This document shows positions 36,122 to 45,164 of a stretch of 64,000 nucleotides of DNA, in pieces (position 1 is the stretch's first letter; every line of letters starts with the position of its first letter). Both the position numbers and the translations under genes were made by a program. The notes beneath the pieces are model-generated. The model saw only the letters and a list, made by a program, of their open reading frames with translations, was not told the DNA's origin and ran no database searches. The stretch is from Maribacter orientalis (GTDB taxonomy: Bacteria; Bacteroidota; Bacteroidia; Flavobacteriales; Flavobacteriaceae): contig NZ_FNZN01000001.1 of the NCBI RefSeq assembly GCF_900109345.1, forward strand, positions 379,883-443,882, written 5' to 3'.

Positions 36122-36895
36122 ATGAATAAATATAAAGAAACTTTTGGAGTTGACATCAGTAAGGATGTCTTTGATGTGTATGGTAGTACCATAGGTCACA
36201 ACCAGTACAAGAACGATGCGAAGGCTATCTGCGAATATGCTTTGATCAATGAAGTATCTCTTTACAATGCTTTGACAGATACGTAGAGTAAGTGTCTACA
36301 GTTGTTCAGATTATTGGATACGTATTTAAAACAACGTACCGCAACTAAGAACAAAATACCTGGAGAAGCTGTTTTGGGCATACCCTCAAAGTTTGTTCAT
36401 CGTTCTTTGATACGTAACAAGAAGCAGCTTAATAAGGAGGTAGAAGCTATCGAATCGAAGATTTTGTCATCGGTGAAAGTGGATCAACAAGAACAATTGA
36501 CCTTGTTGACGTCAATACCAGGAATAGGGCAAAAGACTGCATTATTTTTAATAGTGGTAACTGATGGTTTTAGCAAGTTCGAAACGGCATCACAGCTTTG
36601 TAGTTATGTTGGTATAACCCCAACGATACGTGAGTCGGGGAGCAGCGTAACAGGTCGTGCACGAATAAGTAAGGTCGGTAATAGAAAGCTTCGGAATCTT
36701 TTATTTCTATATTCCTTTAATGCTTGTAAACACAACAAGGCGTGCAAGGAAGTTTATGAGCGAATCGTGAACAAAGGAAAGAGTAAGAAACAAGCATTGA
36801 TAGCAGTTGCCAACAAACTACTTAAACAGTCCTTTGTTATTGCGAAATCAGGAAGGCCATATGATGAAACTTACATTTCACTATTGTCTAGATAA
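36122..36895 (+). pseudogene. IS110-family transposase remnant 2 (internal deletion and amber stop)
   Basis: From ATG 36122 the frame gives MNKYKETFGVDISKDVFDVY, then jumps inside HNQYKND/AKAICEYALINE: the join looks like an in-frame deletion of roughly 70 residues between two Asp-containing points, removing most of the DEDD catalytic domain. A TAG at codon 55 (36284-36286) replaces the expected Gln of ALTDTQS. The rest (36302-36895) is a complete, well-preserved C-terminal Transposase_20 half (LLTSIPGIGQKTALFL, SQLCSYVGITPTIRESGSS, ISKVGNRKLRNLLFL, catalytic Ser region intact). It is a different IS110 lineage from remnant 1 and looks younger. Confidence 0.92.
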
Positions 36896-37051
36896 CCAGA
36901 GAATAAAAACCATGAAAAAAGCTTAAAGAATCTATTTTTTTGAATCTATGGGCTAGAATAGTATTGTCTCAGATTAAGGAAGAACTTACTTGTTTTTTAC
37001 CTCAGTTCTTTGTTTTGCTTTCGTTATTGGTTTAAATCCCAATTAATAGCC

Positions 37052-37831
37052 TCAGTTAGTACTTTGATCAAGCTCACTTTGGAGTTGTTTCAGCGTATTT
37101 TCTATATTATCCTTCAAATCAGAATAAAAATGTGCATTCAGAAAAGATCCGGTAATAAAAAAGAAGGTTAGCTGATTGTCAAATTCAATATTCTTTAGCA
37201 GCACTTTACTAGATAGCTTAAAAGGGCTGTTAGAAATCTCCAAAGCAAATCTATTATTTGCTAATGCATTTTTTAAGGACTTTCTACCATTACCCCATTT
37301 GTTCATTAAATCAATCAATTTATACCGAGGTTTGGAATGTTCTTCTTCCTGAAACAAGATGCTGGTAAGAATTCCATCCCATGAGGCCAGTTTTAGTCGC
37401 AGCTCCCTATTAGAAATAATACTTAATTTACCAGAGTTGACCAACTCAATAAGAGTGCCTGGGCTAGGACGGTATTGAATTTCAGCCACAATTGTGCGAT
37501 ACATTAAAGAATCAAATACCTTTTCAGTCAAATCTAGATCAGAAGTTCCCATTTTATCTAAAAGTGCATTGGCGTACGCCAAACCTTTCGCATTTTGTTT
37601 CATTACTCGTTCTACTTCTATGAGGTTATTTGAGAATTCATCATGAAGGGCATTTAGATATAATATTTCTGCATCCTTAACCTTGTCAATCTCATTCAAA
37701 TTATTTAACTGAAGCGCAATTAATATCCCAATAACCACTAGCACAATTTCACCAATGGCATAAAGTAGATATTTACTGAACTTATTTTCAGTTACTAACT
37801 TTTGTCTAATTTTTCTAAAGAATTTTATCAT
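37052..37831 (-). CDS. DUF6090 membrane protein, copy B
   Basis: About 259 residues when started at MIKFFRKIRQKLV (ATG 37829-37831); a longer frame to 37924 reads through a dispersed repeat and is unlikely. The constant start and membrane helix (AIGEIVLVVIGILIALQLNN) are followed by a helical domain with YRPSPGTLIELVNSGKLSII, a motif also present in weaker form in the other copies (SSGNL.LI). That motif is the most conserved spot of the variable part. Function unknown. It is downstream of copies D and C on the same strand with about 245 bases between C and B. Confidence 0.88.
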   Translation of the reverse strand: MIKFFRKIRQKLVTENKFSKYLLYAIGEIVLVVIGILIALQLNNLNEIDKVKDAEILYLNALHDEFSNNLIEVERVMKQNAKGLAYANALLDKMGTSDLDLTEKVFDSLMYRTIVAEIQYRPSPGTLIELVNSGKLSIISNRELRLKLASWDGILTSILFQEEEHSKPRYKLIDLMNKWGNGRKSLKNALANNRFALEISNSPFKLSSKVLLKNIEFDNQLTFFFITGSFLNAHFYSDLKDNIENTLKQLQSELDQSTN

Positions 37832-37832
37832 G

Positions 37833-37872
37833 TTTATTGGTTGGTCATAATGTTCATTAAGGCACATAGTTT
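37833..37872. repeat. DUF6090 leader repeat, copy 1
   Basis: About 40 bases directly upstream of copy B (core TTATTGGTTGGTCATAATG) are nearly identical to 39643-39682 upstream of copy D. A shared leader means common regulation or recent duplication. Confidence 0.7.
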
Positions 37873-38070
37873 CAGCTATGAGTAGTGCGGAGGAAAGGAA
37901 ACCTTTTAGTTTCTGTCTTCGCACGTAGCAAAAGCTTTTTGTTTTGATTTATATTTTTTCGTTAGAGCAATCCCGACGCTTCGGGAGAAAATATTTTGCG
38001 GACATAGTAAATATACGCTTACTTTGGATTGTACACCAAACCCTGCATTACTTATAGCTATTGTTGTGCT
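37857..38070. repeat. Dispersed intergenic repeat, type A, copy 1
   Basis: Carries TAGTGCGGAGGAAAGGAAAC, an inner GGAAAC/GTTTC dyad, TCTTCGCACG, AAAGCTT and, farther on, AAATATACG and CTGCATTAC. The same blocks in the same order occur at 45165-45370. It is a mobile or recombinogenic non-coding element, palindromic in its core. Confidence 0.6.
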
Positions 38071-38074
38071 TTCG

Positions 38075-38848
38075 TTATTTTTTGTCTTTCAAATACTTTT
38101 CAATCATATTTTTAAGGTTTTTAGCCTTATTGTATAAAACCTTTCGTACCTCGTGTGCATGTGTTCTGCTGTCCTTAATTAGACTAAAGTTTTTAATTAA
38201 GTTTGGTTTGAATAATTGAAATTCTGGTTCATTAATAATGGAAAGGTCAGGAGGTCCTGTATTACCATTCCATTGTAATTCCGCCTTATTCTCTATAAAG
38301 CTACTCACATCAAAATACTGGCTGTTTCGGTCTGTATATTTTTCAACAAAAGAGTTGTAAAGGTTTTCTTGTTTAATTACTTCTTCAAAGAATTTATAAT
38401 ATTTTTGAATAGAATATTTAATTGAATCGGACTCAATTAAATTCAGATTTCCTGAAGATTTAATATTTTCAAATACCACGTTCTGACCTTCAAACCAATT
38501 ATAACCTGAAGCATTATAAAGGTTAGTTATTATTTCTTGATGTTTAGAAGTTATTGGTTCAGAGTTAAATGTTCTTATTAAATAAGTATACGCATTGAGT
38601 TTGATAGTGTCTTTATAAAATAATTTCTCCAATTCACTTATGTCATCATTAAGGTTGATGTTAATTCCTTTAAGATAGTCTGTTTCTAATATTTTATTTT
38701 GTCTATTAAGATTCCAATTATTAATCTGAAGCGCTATCAAAATTCCAATTACCACCAAGACTATTTCTCCTGTAGCATATTTGAGATACTTTCTGGTTTT
38801 ACCTTCTGAAAGTAGGTTTTGTCGAATTTTTCTAAAGAATTTTATCAT
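38075..38848 (-). CDS. DUF6090 membrane protein, copy C
   Basis: 257 residues with the constant N-terminus MIKFFRKIRQNLLSEGKTRK, membrane helix YATGEIVLVVIGILIALQIN (ending in NNWN) and a variable helical remainder that includes FENIKSSGNLNLIESD, the SSGNL motif shared with copies B and D. It starts 18 bases after the stop of copy D, so the two form an operon. Function unknown; the topology predicts a short cytosolic tail, one helix and an external domain. Confidence 0.9.
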   Translation of the reverse strand: MIKFFRKIRQNLLSEGKTRKYLKYATGEIVLVVIGILIALQINNWNLNRQNKILETDYLKGININLNDDISELEKLFYKDTIKLNAYTYLIRTFNSEPITSKHQEIITNLYNASGYNWFEGQNVVFENIKSSGNLNLIESDSIKYSIQKYYKFFEEVIKQENLYNSFVEKYTDRNSQYFDVSSFIENKAELQWNGNTGPPDLSIINEPEFQLFKPNLIKNFSLIKDSRTHAHEVRKVLYNKAKNLKNMIEKYLKDKK

Positions 38849-38866
38849 TGGCTTTTGCTGAAGATT

Positions 38867-39640
38867 TTAATGATCATTTTGTTTATCTAATTCTGCTTTA
38901 AGCAATATTCTTAAGGCTTTGGCCTGATTATAGATATTGTCATAACTGTCTTCAGCCCCCAACTTGTTTTGAATAACATAGGGTATGAACTGCAAAAATT
39001 TGGGTTTGTTCAACATGCGTTCAAATGTTTCTTTTGCCTCAATCGCACTATAATTTTTGGTAATATAATAATCGCCCATGTCTATAACTTGACTTGTAGT
39101 AAAAATGCCCTGTTTAAGGTGAGAATAATTAAGCTGAATGTCTTGTTGGAGAAAATTATATTGCCCTTCGGATGATGTCCAAGAGTAGTATTTTTGAAGT
39201 GCTGCCCTGAGAGCCTCGTTGCTAATTAGAGAAAGATTTCCACTGGATTTAAGTTCTTCAAATGCATTGTCGGAAATAAGTGGTATGTTAGTATAACTAG
39301 CATGTTCGATACTTTTCATAAAGTAACTGGAAGAATCTACGGCCAGCTGTGGCTTATCTATCGTCCTCAACAAAAAATCAGCACGATGAATACGGCTTTT
39401 ATTTAAAGAAATAGCGGTCAAAATGTTTTCTAGATTGGTGTTTAACTCAACTTCAAAACGCTTAAGGAATATTTTTTCTTGAATGCGTTCTATCCTCTGT
39501 TCGTTCCAATTATTAATCTGAAGTGCAATTAAAATTCCAATAACAACAAGAACTATTTCTCCAATAGCATATTTCAGATACTTTCCAGTTTTGTTTTCCA
39601 CAAGTAAGTTTTGTCTAATTTGTCTGAAGAATTTTATCAT
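38867..39640 (-). CDS. DUF6090 membrane protein, copy D
   Basis: 257 residues: MIKFFRQIRQNLLVENKTGK, membrane helix YAIGEIVLVVIGILIALQIN, then NNWNEQRIERIQEKIFLKRF and a helical variable region with FEELKSSGNLSLISNEALRA. It is first in the D-C pair and has the shared leader in front of it. The constant part is much more alike among the four copies than the rest, as if the external domain diversifies on a fixed anchor. Unknown function. Confidence 0.9.
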   Translation of the reverse strand: MIKFFRQIRQNLLVENKTGKYLKYAIGEIVLVVIGILIALQINNWNEQRIERIQEKIFLKRFEVELNTNLENILTAISLNKSRIHRADFLLRTIDKPQLAVDSSSYFMKSIEHASYTNIPLISDNAFEELKSSGNLSLISNEALRAALQKYYSWTSSEGQYNFLQQDIQLNYSHLKQGIFTTSQVIDMGDYYITKNYSAIEAKETFERMLNKPKFLQFIPYVIQNKLGAEDSYDNIYNQAKALRILLKAELDKQNDH

Positions 39641-39642
39641 TG

Positions 39643-39682
39643 GTTATTGGTTGGTCATAATGTTCGTTAAGGCACATAGTTT
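39643..39682. repeat. DUF6090 leader repeat, copy 2
   Basis: Near-identical partner of 37833-37872, directly upstream of copy D; one clear base difference in the core (TGTTCGTTAA versus TGTTCATTAA). Confidence 0.7.
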
Positions 39683-39703
39683 ACACAAGTTAAAGATTAA
39701 GGT

Positions 39704-40590
39704 TTACACTAAATTAATTTCTAATCTTGTTGCCTGTTCTTTATTTCTTAGATATCTTTCATCAAAGAAACCTAAAAATACGTTTCTATAAAACACCCTC
39801 CAAATGCCGTTTCCCATTTCCTGTATACCAACATATTTACCTATTAATGAAGCGGTCACATATACCCAGTAATAAGATTTCCATCTGATAGATCCATTCT
39901 GGGTTACTTTAAGGACCTTGTATTTGGCATCATAGTCAAAGTCCGGTATTCTTTCAGGGAACGGTCTGGTAGAAAAGTCATGCATATCTGCAGGTGTCCT
40001 CATACTCAAAGCTTCATGTGTTCTAATGTTGTTATATTCCTTTACAAAGTGGTTCAGACGTCTTTGTTGCACTTTTAGGCAATAGGCCGAAGGTTTGGCG
40101 AAAGCTGCTTTTAGATCGCGGTGCATACGTTCATGCCTACCATTTTGTTCGGGATGGGCGAGATCTGAAAAGACAGGTGTTATACCCAGTTCGATAAACC
40201 AATAGGATAGTTGTGTAAATCGTTGGATGGTACGCACCGAACCAAAGGGACTACCATTGTCCGTATGTATTTGTTCGGAGATTCCAAATGTTATAAAGAC
40301 CCTGGTAAATTCAGCCTTGGCAGACTTCAGGTTTTCATGGTAATGTCCTTTAGCGGTGAACAGGAACCAGCTTTTGGAGTCGGCAATGGTGAGTGGATGA
40401 CAGTAGATTTTATTGCCCATTAAAAACTTTCCTTAATAATCTGCACTCCAAACTTCATTGCACTGTTTTTGGTCGAAAACAGGGAATACGGGTTTGACTC
40501 CCTTGCACCTTTTCTGAGGTTTGACCAGGCCATGCCTAGAAAGGATATTGTGAACGGTAACCACAGATGGGAATATCTCTTATGAAATAA
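39704..40590 (-). pseudogene. IS481-family transposase remnant
   Basis: The open 238-codon stretch (39704-40420) is an integrase core with the DDE triad in place: Asp in LTIADSKSW, Asp in HTDNGSPF and Glu in HPEQNGRHERMHRDLK, plus the C-terminal TRPFPERIPDFDYD. Upstream in the same frame the protein continues through an in-frame TAA (EVWSADY-stop-GKFLMG) and back to PSVVTVHNILSRHGLVKPQK, after which it is lost. Thus the catalytic core is cut from its helix-turn-helix start by a nonsense codon and decay. The ATG at 40418-40420 is an internal Met, not a true start. No terminal repeats could be fixed. Confidence 0.88.
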
Positions 40591-40920
40591 TGTAATAGAA
40601 TGAACCTTTTCGAAATCGCTTACAATGTCAAAAAGTACCTGAATTTTATCTTAAAATATACCAAAAGTGGGGTAGTGCAGCTTGCTTTTAAGGTCCTTCT
40701 AAATAGCATGGCTTAAAATCCATTTTTTTATACATAAGATGTCAAAAGTCAGCCTTCCAATATTGATGCGAAAAGAAAAATACCCTATAATGTGGAGCTT
40801 ATATTCAATCTATATTTTTGAAATTAAAGGCTTGTACTAAGGTAACTGTTATTTTGTGCTTCATAGTTCAATGGGATATAGATAAAATTTTTGATAAATG
40901 ATTGGACACCAATAGATATA
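40591..40920. other. Spacer between IS481 remnant and lipoprotein gene
   Basis: About 330 bases with no open frame or hairpin other than the terminator next to it; the first part may be further eroded IS481 sequence. Confidence 0.3.
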
Positions 40921-40956
40921 AAAAATCCGGTTCTTAAATAAGTGAACCGGATTTTT
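40921..40956 (-). terminator. Rho-independent terminator of the Gly-rich lipoprotein gene
   Basis: A 13-base-pair stem (AAAAATCCGGTTC and its complement) around a 10-base loop, 30 bases after the stop codon, with an A/T run on both sides. Confidence 0.88.
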
Positions 40957-40984
40957 GTTCATTAGGTGTTTTTAATAGGGTAAT

Positions 40985-42136
40985 TTATCCCTTTGGTCCA
41001 TTGCCATTATTTCCACCACCAATACCACCGTTTCCGCCTCCGCCGCCACTGTTTCCACCTCCTTGGCCATTTTTAGGCACTAGTTGAACATCTATGTAGG
41101 TAAGGTTGTATTCATGAAGAATTACAGCGGTGCCGCCACCCAATTCAGGTTCTTCTGCCACTATAATTTCCTCCTCTTCATTGAGAAGAATAACGGTATT
41201 ACTATCAAAAGAAGTATTCTTTGTTCCAGTGAAATTATTGTCCAGAACAAAAGTAAGCCTATAGGTGCCAGGCCCGTCCCCAATTTTTCTGGTCACCCAG
41301 TTGTAGCCATAAATTACTTTTCCCTGTACATTGGTTTCTGCACTATATCCCGATGGGCCATCTACATTCTCCCATACGCCGCCTTCAAACAAGGGTAAAC
41401 TAACGTCTCCTTCCCATTTGGAAAGATTGGAGTCCCATGTTAGATTCGGAGTTTCGTTTTCGGGAACTTCGTCAAGCTTCTGGATAACCATTTTGGCCAT
41501 ACCGGAATATACGGTTGCCAACTCGGATTCAATGGTGGCGCCTACCGGTCCTTCAGAACCATTTACGGTTTTGGCCCCCCAGACTTCACTTAATCCAGAT
41601 TGTGATTCATCCTCAATTTTCATATCATAACCCAACATAGCGTTCGTCAACTCCTTGAATAAAACAACTTCCACCCTAATCTGGGCACCAAATGGCCAAG
41701 CCCTGGCTTCAAGGTTATCTCCCCAGTCTATACTGTTTATGTTGACTTCAAGAGCATCGATTGGATTCGTAGGGTCACCGGGAGCAGCTTGGGTGGGATC
41801 AAATGATTCTGCTTGCCAAATATTGGCTGGATCGCCCTGTATGTAATAGTCAAAAGTACCTCCTTCCAAATCTGTGGCTGTAAAATAAATTCCACCAAAG
41901 GATTCTTCTCCGAAAGTACCCGGTAGTGTTTTGGATATGCCATCAGACCAAATAACGGGAAAAGATAAGTTGTTGCCTACTTTTTCCGCAGCGGGCGGTT
42001 TGGCTTTGGCCGTAGTGCTGACCAAAGCATTGGCCTCCATGTTTTTGAGCTCGATCTCGTTCTTTTCACACCCTGTGAAAAAGATTAAAAGTAAAGCCAA
42101 ATGGCCCATTTTTAAGGGTAAATTATATTTGTTCAT
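40985..42136 (-). CDS. Lipoprotein of unknown function with Gly-rich tail
   Basis: 383 residues: lipobox FTGC, a beta-rich body and a low-complexity C-terminus made almost only of Gly and Asn. The body contains FPVIWSDGISKTLPGTFGEE, WPFGAQIRVEVVLFKEL, ENVDGPSGYSAETNVQGKVI and YNWVTRKIGDGPGTYRLTFV, and two Trp-rich strands; this could be one or two exported beta-sandwich domains. I do not recognise the family. The gene is isolated, lies in the accessory zone, and has a strong terminator. Surface exposure is likely but not shown. Confidence 0.75.
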   Translation of the reverse strand: MNKYNLPLKMGHLALLLIFFTGCEKNEIELKNMEANALVSTTAKAKPPAAEKVGNNLSFPVIWSDGISKTLPGTFGEESFGGIYFTATDLEGGTFDYYIQGDPANIWQAESFDPTQAAPGDPTNPIDALEVNINSIDWGDNLEARAWPFGAQIRVEVVLFKELTNAMLGYDMKIEDESQSGLSEVWGAKTVNGSEGPVGATIESELATVYSGMAKMVIQKLDEVPENETPNLTWDSNLSKWEGDVSLPLFEGGVWENVDGPSGYSAETNVQGKVIYGYNWVTRKIGDGPGTYRLTFVLDNNFTGTKNTSFDSNTVILLNEEEEIIVAEEPELGGGTAVILHEYNLTYIDVQLVPKNGQGGGNSGGGGGNGGIGGGNNGNGPKG

Positions 42137-42954
42137 CTTACAAAAATTTTAAAGGTTATAGATTTTGTCCAAAGCATTCAACTTAAAATGTGATTGCATG
42201 TTAGGTTGGAGTATTTTCGTTCAATTTATTGGGGTCAAGAATACTATGGACTTTGCCCTTTGAAATAGATCATTAGTTCCTTTTGGAAAAGGAGAAGGTC
42301 AAGGTTTTTGATCAACCTATTTAAAAATTCCAATTCCAATAAAAATAGACTTATGATTAACATTACTAATTGAATTTTGTTTGTTGAATAATTGAAAATT
42401 AATGGATTGTATACCATTGTGGAATGACTTAGGTCACCCGTACTGATTTTGGATATCCTTTATTTCATTGGCTGCGATAACGATGAAGAACTGCCATAGT
42501 TTAGTTCGATACGTAGGAAACGCCAGCTTTTTCTGGAATCTTTTTTTGAACAGGTGTTCACTAAGGCTTTACCAATGTTCATAGAGAAGGGAATGGCAAG
42601 TTGACATATACAGGCATTGATTCGGACCCAATAAAAGCAGCGATAAATATGGAGAGCTTGAATCTAAAAGTATCTGAGGAAAATCTGAAGGAACATTTAA
42701 TGAGGATATGGGTAATCAGAGCCATGAATAAAGAAGAGCCTTACCGTAAAACCAGGAACCCGAGATTAAATAAAGGGTAACGTAACGTTACCATTAGTAA
42801 AAAAGAGCTTTCAGTCACAGCGGGAAGCAAAAAGAAGTGATGCAAAAATGATATGTTGCTATGGCGATAAACAACCTATGGGCCTTTGGTTACCAGAGGC
42901 AGTTTACATAGTTCAAAGTAAGGCCCTTCAAGTTTTAGTGCACCAAAATTTAAA
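42137..42954. other. Gene-poor stretch with decayed coding sequence
   Basis: About 820 bases without an intact gene. On the plus strand, 42580-42780 reads FTNVHREGNGKLTYTGIDSD then PIKAAINMESLNLKVSEENL and on to a TAA, but without any start codon and with stops just upstream; it looks like a piece of a broken gene that I cannot identify. A perfect 14-base palindrome (GTAACGTTACGTTAC-like, CGTAACGTTACC around 42780-42795) follows it. Confidence 0.35.
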
Positions 42955-43137
42955 TCAATAGTCAGCTCTTAATAATACGCTATCCACGATTAATTCAGGT
43001 GCATTTTTTAAGTATATTTTGTTCCCATGAATTGAATATTCCTCAATATTTTCAGATATAGTTACTTTAAATTCAAGTTTTTTTAAAGTCCAAGTAATCT
43101 TTTTTGAGATAACACTTGGTGTTAAAAACCAAATCAA
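42955..43137 (-). CDS. Short membrane-protein ORF, possibly truncated
   Basis: 60 codons from ATG 43137; the frame stays open back to a stop at 43171, encoding a hydrophobic segment (LGVFIITFGLLIWFLTPSV) before the ATG, so the real start may be a non-ATG codon or the gene may have lost its 5' end. The rest, KLEFKVTISENIEEYSIHGN and KIYLKNAPELIVDSVLL, is strand-rich. No family is recognised. Confidence 0.35.
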   Translation of the reverse strand: MIWFLTPSVISKKITWTLKKLEFKVTISENIEEYSIHGNKIYLKNAPELIVDSVLLRADY

Positions 43138-43261
43138 TAGTCCAAAGGTTATTATGAAGACTCCAAGAACTTAAAATCGTATGTGCTTACAGTTTACACT
43201 GGATATTTTTTTAAATTACCTAGAACTTACTACTATATGTAATTATGTACACAAATGTAAA

Positions 43262-44230
43262 TTACTCGTTGCAATTTAATGAATAGATGAATTGAGTGTT
43301 TCCTTCATCTCCTCCGTCATCATGTCCTCCATTTTCGCCATCATTTCCATGTTCTCCTCCATCATCGTGTTCACCTCCGTCATCAGGTGCTTCTCCTTCG
43401 CCATGACCTCCAGGCCAACCACTTGGAATATTATCTAACTGTTCTTGATTGACCTGAATACAGCTAATATTGTTATTGTTACATCTAAAAAATAGTAAAG
43501 AATTGTTATTGCTTACATCCAAACTTTCTAAGTTGTTTTTATTACATAATAAACGTTCCAAAACAGAATTTTCACTTAAATCTAAACTTGTAAGTTTATT
43601 ATTATTGAGATATAACTCAATTAGGCTTTTATTTTCACTTAAATCAATACTTTCCAATAGGTTATGATTACAAAACAAGCGCTCCAATAAAGTGTTTTTT
43701 CTTAAATCTAAACTTTGTAACTGATTGGTATTGCAATGCAATACTTTCAAATCTTTATTTTTTCTAACATCTAAGAATTCAAGTTGATTGGTATTGCAGG
43801 TTAATTCTTCCAATGCCTTATTTTTACCCAAATCCAGCGTTGTTAAGTTGTTATTATTACAATTCAATTTAATTAAATTCACAAAATATTCTATTCCATT
43901 TAAGCTTGAAATACCTGATGCACTAATATCTAATTCAGTGATACTTAAAACAGTTTCTTTTAAAACCTGACCATCTAGATGATCATCCAAACCTTTTTCT
44001 ATTAATGCTAACTCAAAATTTGAATCAAAAATTGGATACATTTTATCACTTTTCGAACTGAGATCAATTTTTTTTAAATTGGCTTCTGAAGAATCATTTA
44101 AAAGCCCTTCTCTAGACATGGTCATTTCATCCTTCTCACAACTAAATAAAGAGAAAATAAAACCACTAATTAGTAGTAATAGATAGAATTTTAAATTTCG
44201 AATTTTTACAGTATTTTCCATAATTACCAA
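43262..44230 (-). CDS. Leucine-rich-repeat lipoprotein
   Basis: 322 residues: signal peptide with lipobox LFSC, a 50-residue leader, about eight leucine-rich repeats of 21 residues (LDLSENKSLIELYLNNNKLTS as the type unit) at roughly 95-265, and an acidic Gly/Asp/Glu/His-rich tail. Repeats of this size resemble internalin-like and Bacteroidota surface LRR proteins that bind proteins or glycans. The first segment (PIFDSNFELALIEKGLDDHL) is a cap often found in such proteins in front of repeats. Probably surface-displayed. ATG 44221 is an alternative start. Confidence 0.85.
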   Translation of the reverse strand: MVIMENTVKIRNLKFYLLLLISGFIFSLFSCEKDEMTMSREGLLNDSSEANLKKIDLSSKSDKMYPIFDSNFELALIEKGLDDHLDGQVLKETVLSITELDISASGISSLNGIEYFVNLIKLNCNNNNLTTLDLGKNKALEELTCNTNQLEFLDVRKNKDLKVLHCNTNQLQSLDLRKNTLLERLFCNHNLLESIDLSENKSLIELYLNNNKLTSLDLSENSVLERLLCNKNNLESLDVSNNNSLLFFRCNNNNISCIQVNQEQLDNIPSGWPGGHGEGEAPDDGGEHDDGGEHGNDGENGGHDDGGDEGNTQFIYSLNCNE

Positions 44231-44379
44231 TTTTAAATTAATACACCTTTTTTAAATCTTATAGAAAAGTGTCTATAGAGTAAATAAAGAAAGCTATAGT
44301 AATTCGTTTATAATATGACCTGCATCATTTTCAAATACGACCTCAATCAAATTCTAAATGGAATCATTGGTCTTTTATC

Positions 44380-45135
44380 TTAGTTCTTTGTTGCGTTCAG
44401 TTTTTTCCTTTGATTATATTTTCTTTTAGTTTTTATTATTCTATATCTCAAATCATCATAAAATAAACTTATGAGTAAAATTAAAGCACCAAAAATTAAA
44501 GTGTTTAATTTCAAATCTAGTTTGGAATAAAAAAATCCACCGATTAATCCACCTGCAAAAAAGAATAAGATAATATAAATGCGTAGTTTAATATTGGCTT
44601 TCAATTTTTCTCTATGTGGATGTAACTTTGGAAAGAACATTTGCGAAATATCTATTCCTAAATCTGTGAAAAGTCCGGTTAGATGTGTTGTCCTTACTAC
44701 AGCATTTGAAATTTTGGTAACAAAAGAATTTTGAAGTCCCATTGAAAAAAGCAGCGAGCATACTATTAAATCGGAATATTTCATTTCGATAAAATTACTT
44801 AAGAGTCCAATTGATATTAAAATCAGAGATTCAATTAATGTTGGCAGAAAGAAAACATTTAGTTTTTTATTTTCTCTGAATTGTTCAATTAGAAAACTGG
44901 ATAAAAATGAACCTAAAAGGAACGAAAAAATATAAAGAAAATATATTGTGCCTTTCCAAAATTTAAAATCAGCTACATCATTAATAAATAGAGCAAAATG
45001 ACCAGTAACATTTGTAGTTAATTGTTTAAAAGATAAGAATCCTGTAACGTTAACAATGCCTGCAACAAAAGACAGAATAGTTGCAATTCGTAGATTATGT
45101 TTTAACGTCCTGCTTTTTCCTTGATGTCTAAACAC
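44380..45135 (-). CDS. YoaK-family (DUF1275) membrane protein
   Basis: 251 residues with six membrane segments. The opening pair of helices with SFVAGIVNVTGFLSFKQLTT and NVTGHFALF is characteristic of YoaK/DUF1275 proteins, as is the later LLFSMGLQNSFVTKISNAVV followed by RTTHLTGLFTDLG. These proteins are inner-membrane, of unproven transport function. A dispersed repeat lies directly upstream of the start. Confidence 0.88.
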   Translation of the reverse strand: MFRHQGKSRTLKHNLRIATILSFVAGIVNVTGFLSFKQLTTNVTGHFALFINDVADFKFWKGTIYFLYIFSFLLGSFLSSFLIEQFRENKKLNVFFLPTLIESLILISIGLLSNFIEMKYSDLIVCSLLFSMGLQNSFVTKISNAVVRTTHLTGLFTDLGIDISQMFFPKLHPHREKLKANIKLRIYIILFFFAGGLIGGFFYSKLDLKLNTLIFGALILLISLFYDDLRYRIIKTKRKYNQRKKLNATKN

Positions 45136-45164
45136 TCAATTTCTATTTAGTTCTATTTTTCTAA

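Noticed and set aside
37832-37924. N-terminal extension of DUF6090 copy B
   Set aside because: The extra 31 residues read through a leader repeat and a dispersed repeat; all sister proteins start at MIKFF.
43440-43945. Regular ~63-base periodicity resembling a CRISPR or satellite array
   Set aside because: It is the coding sequence of 21-residue leucine-rich repeats; units vary at third positions and there are no constant repeats with unique spacers.
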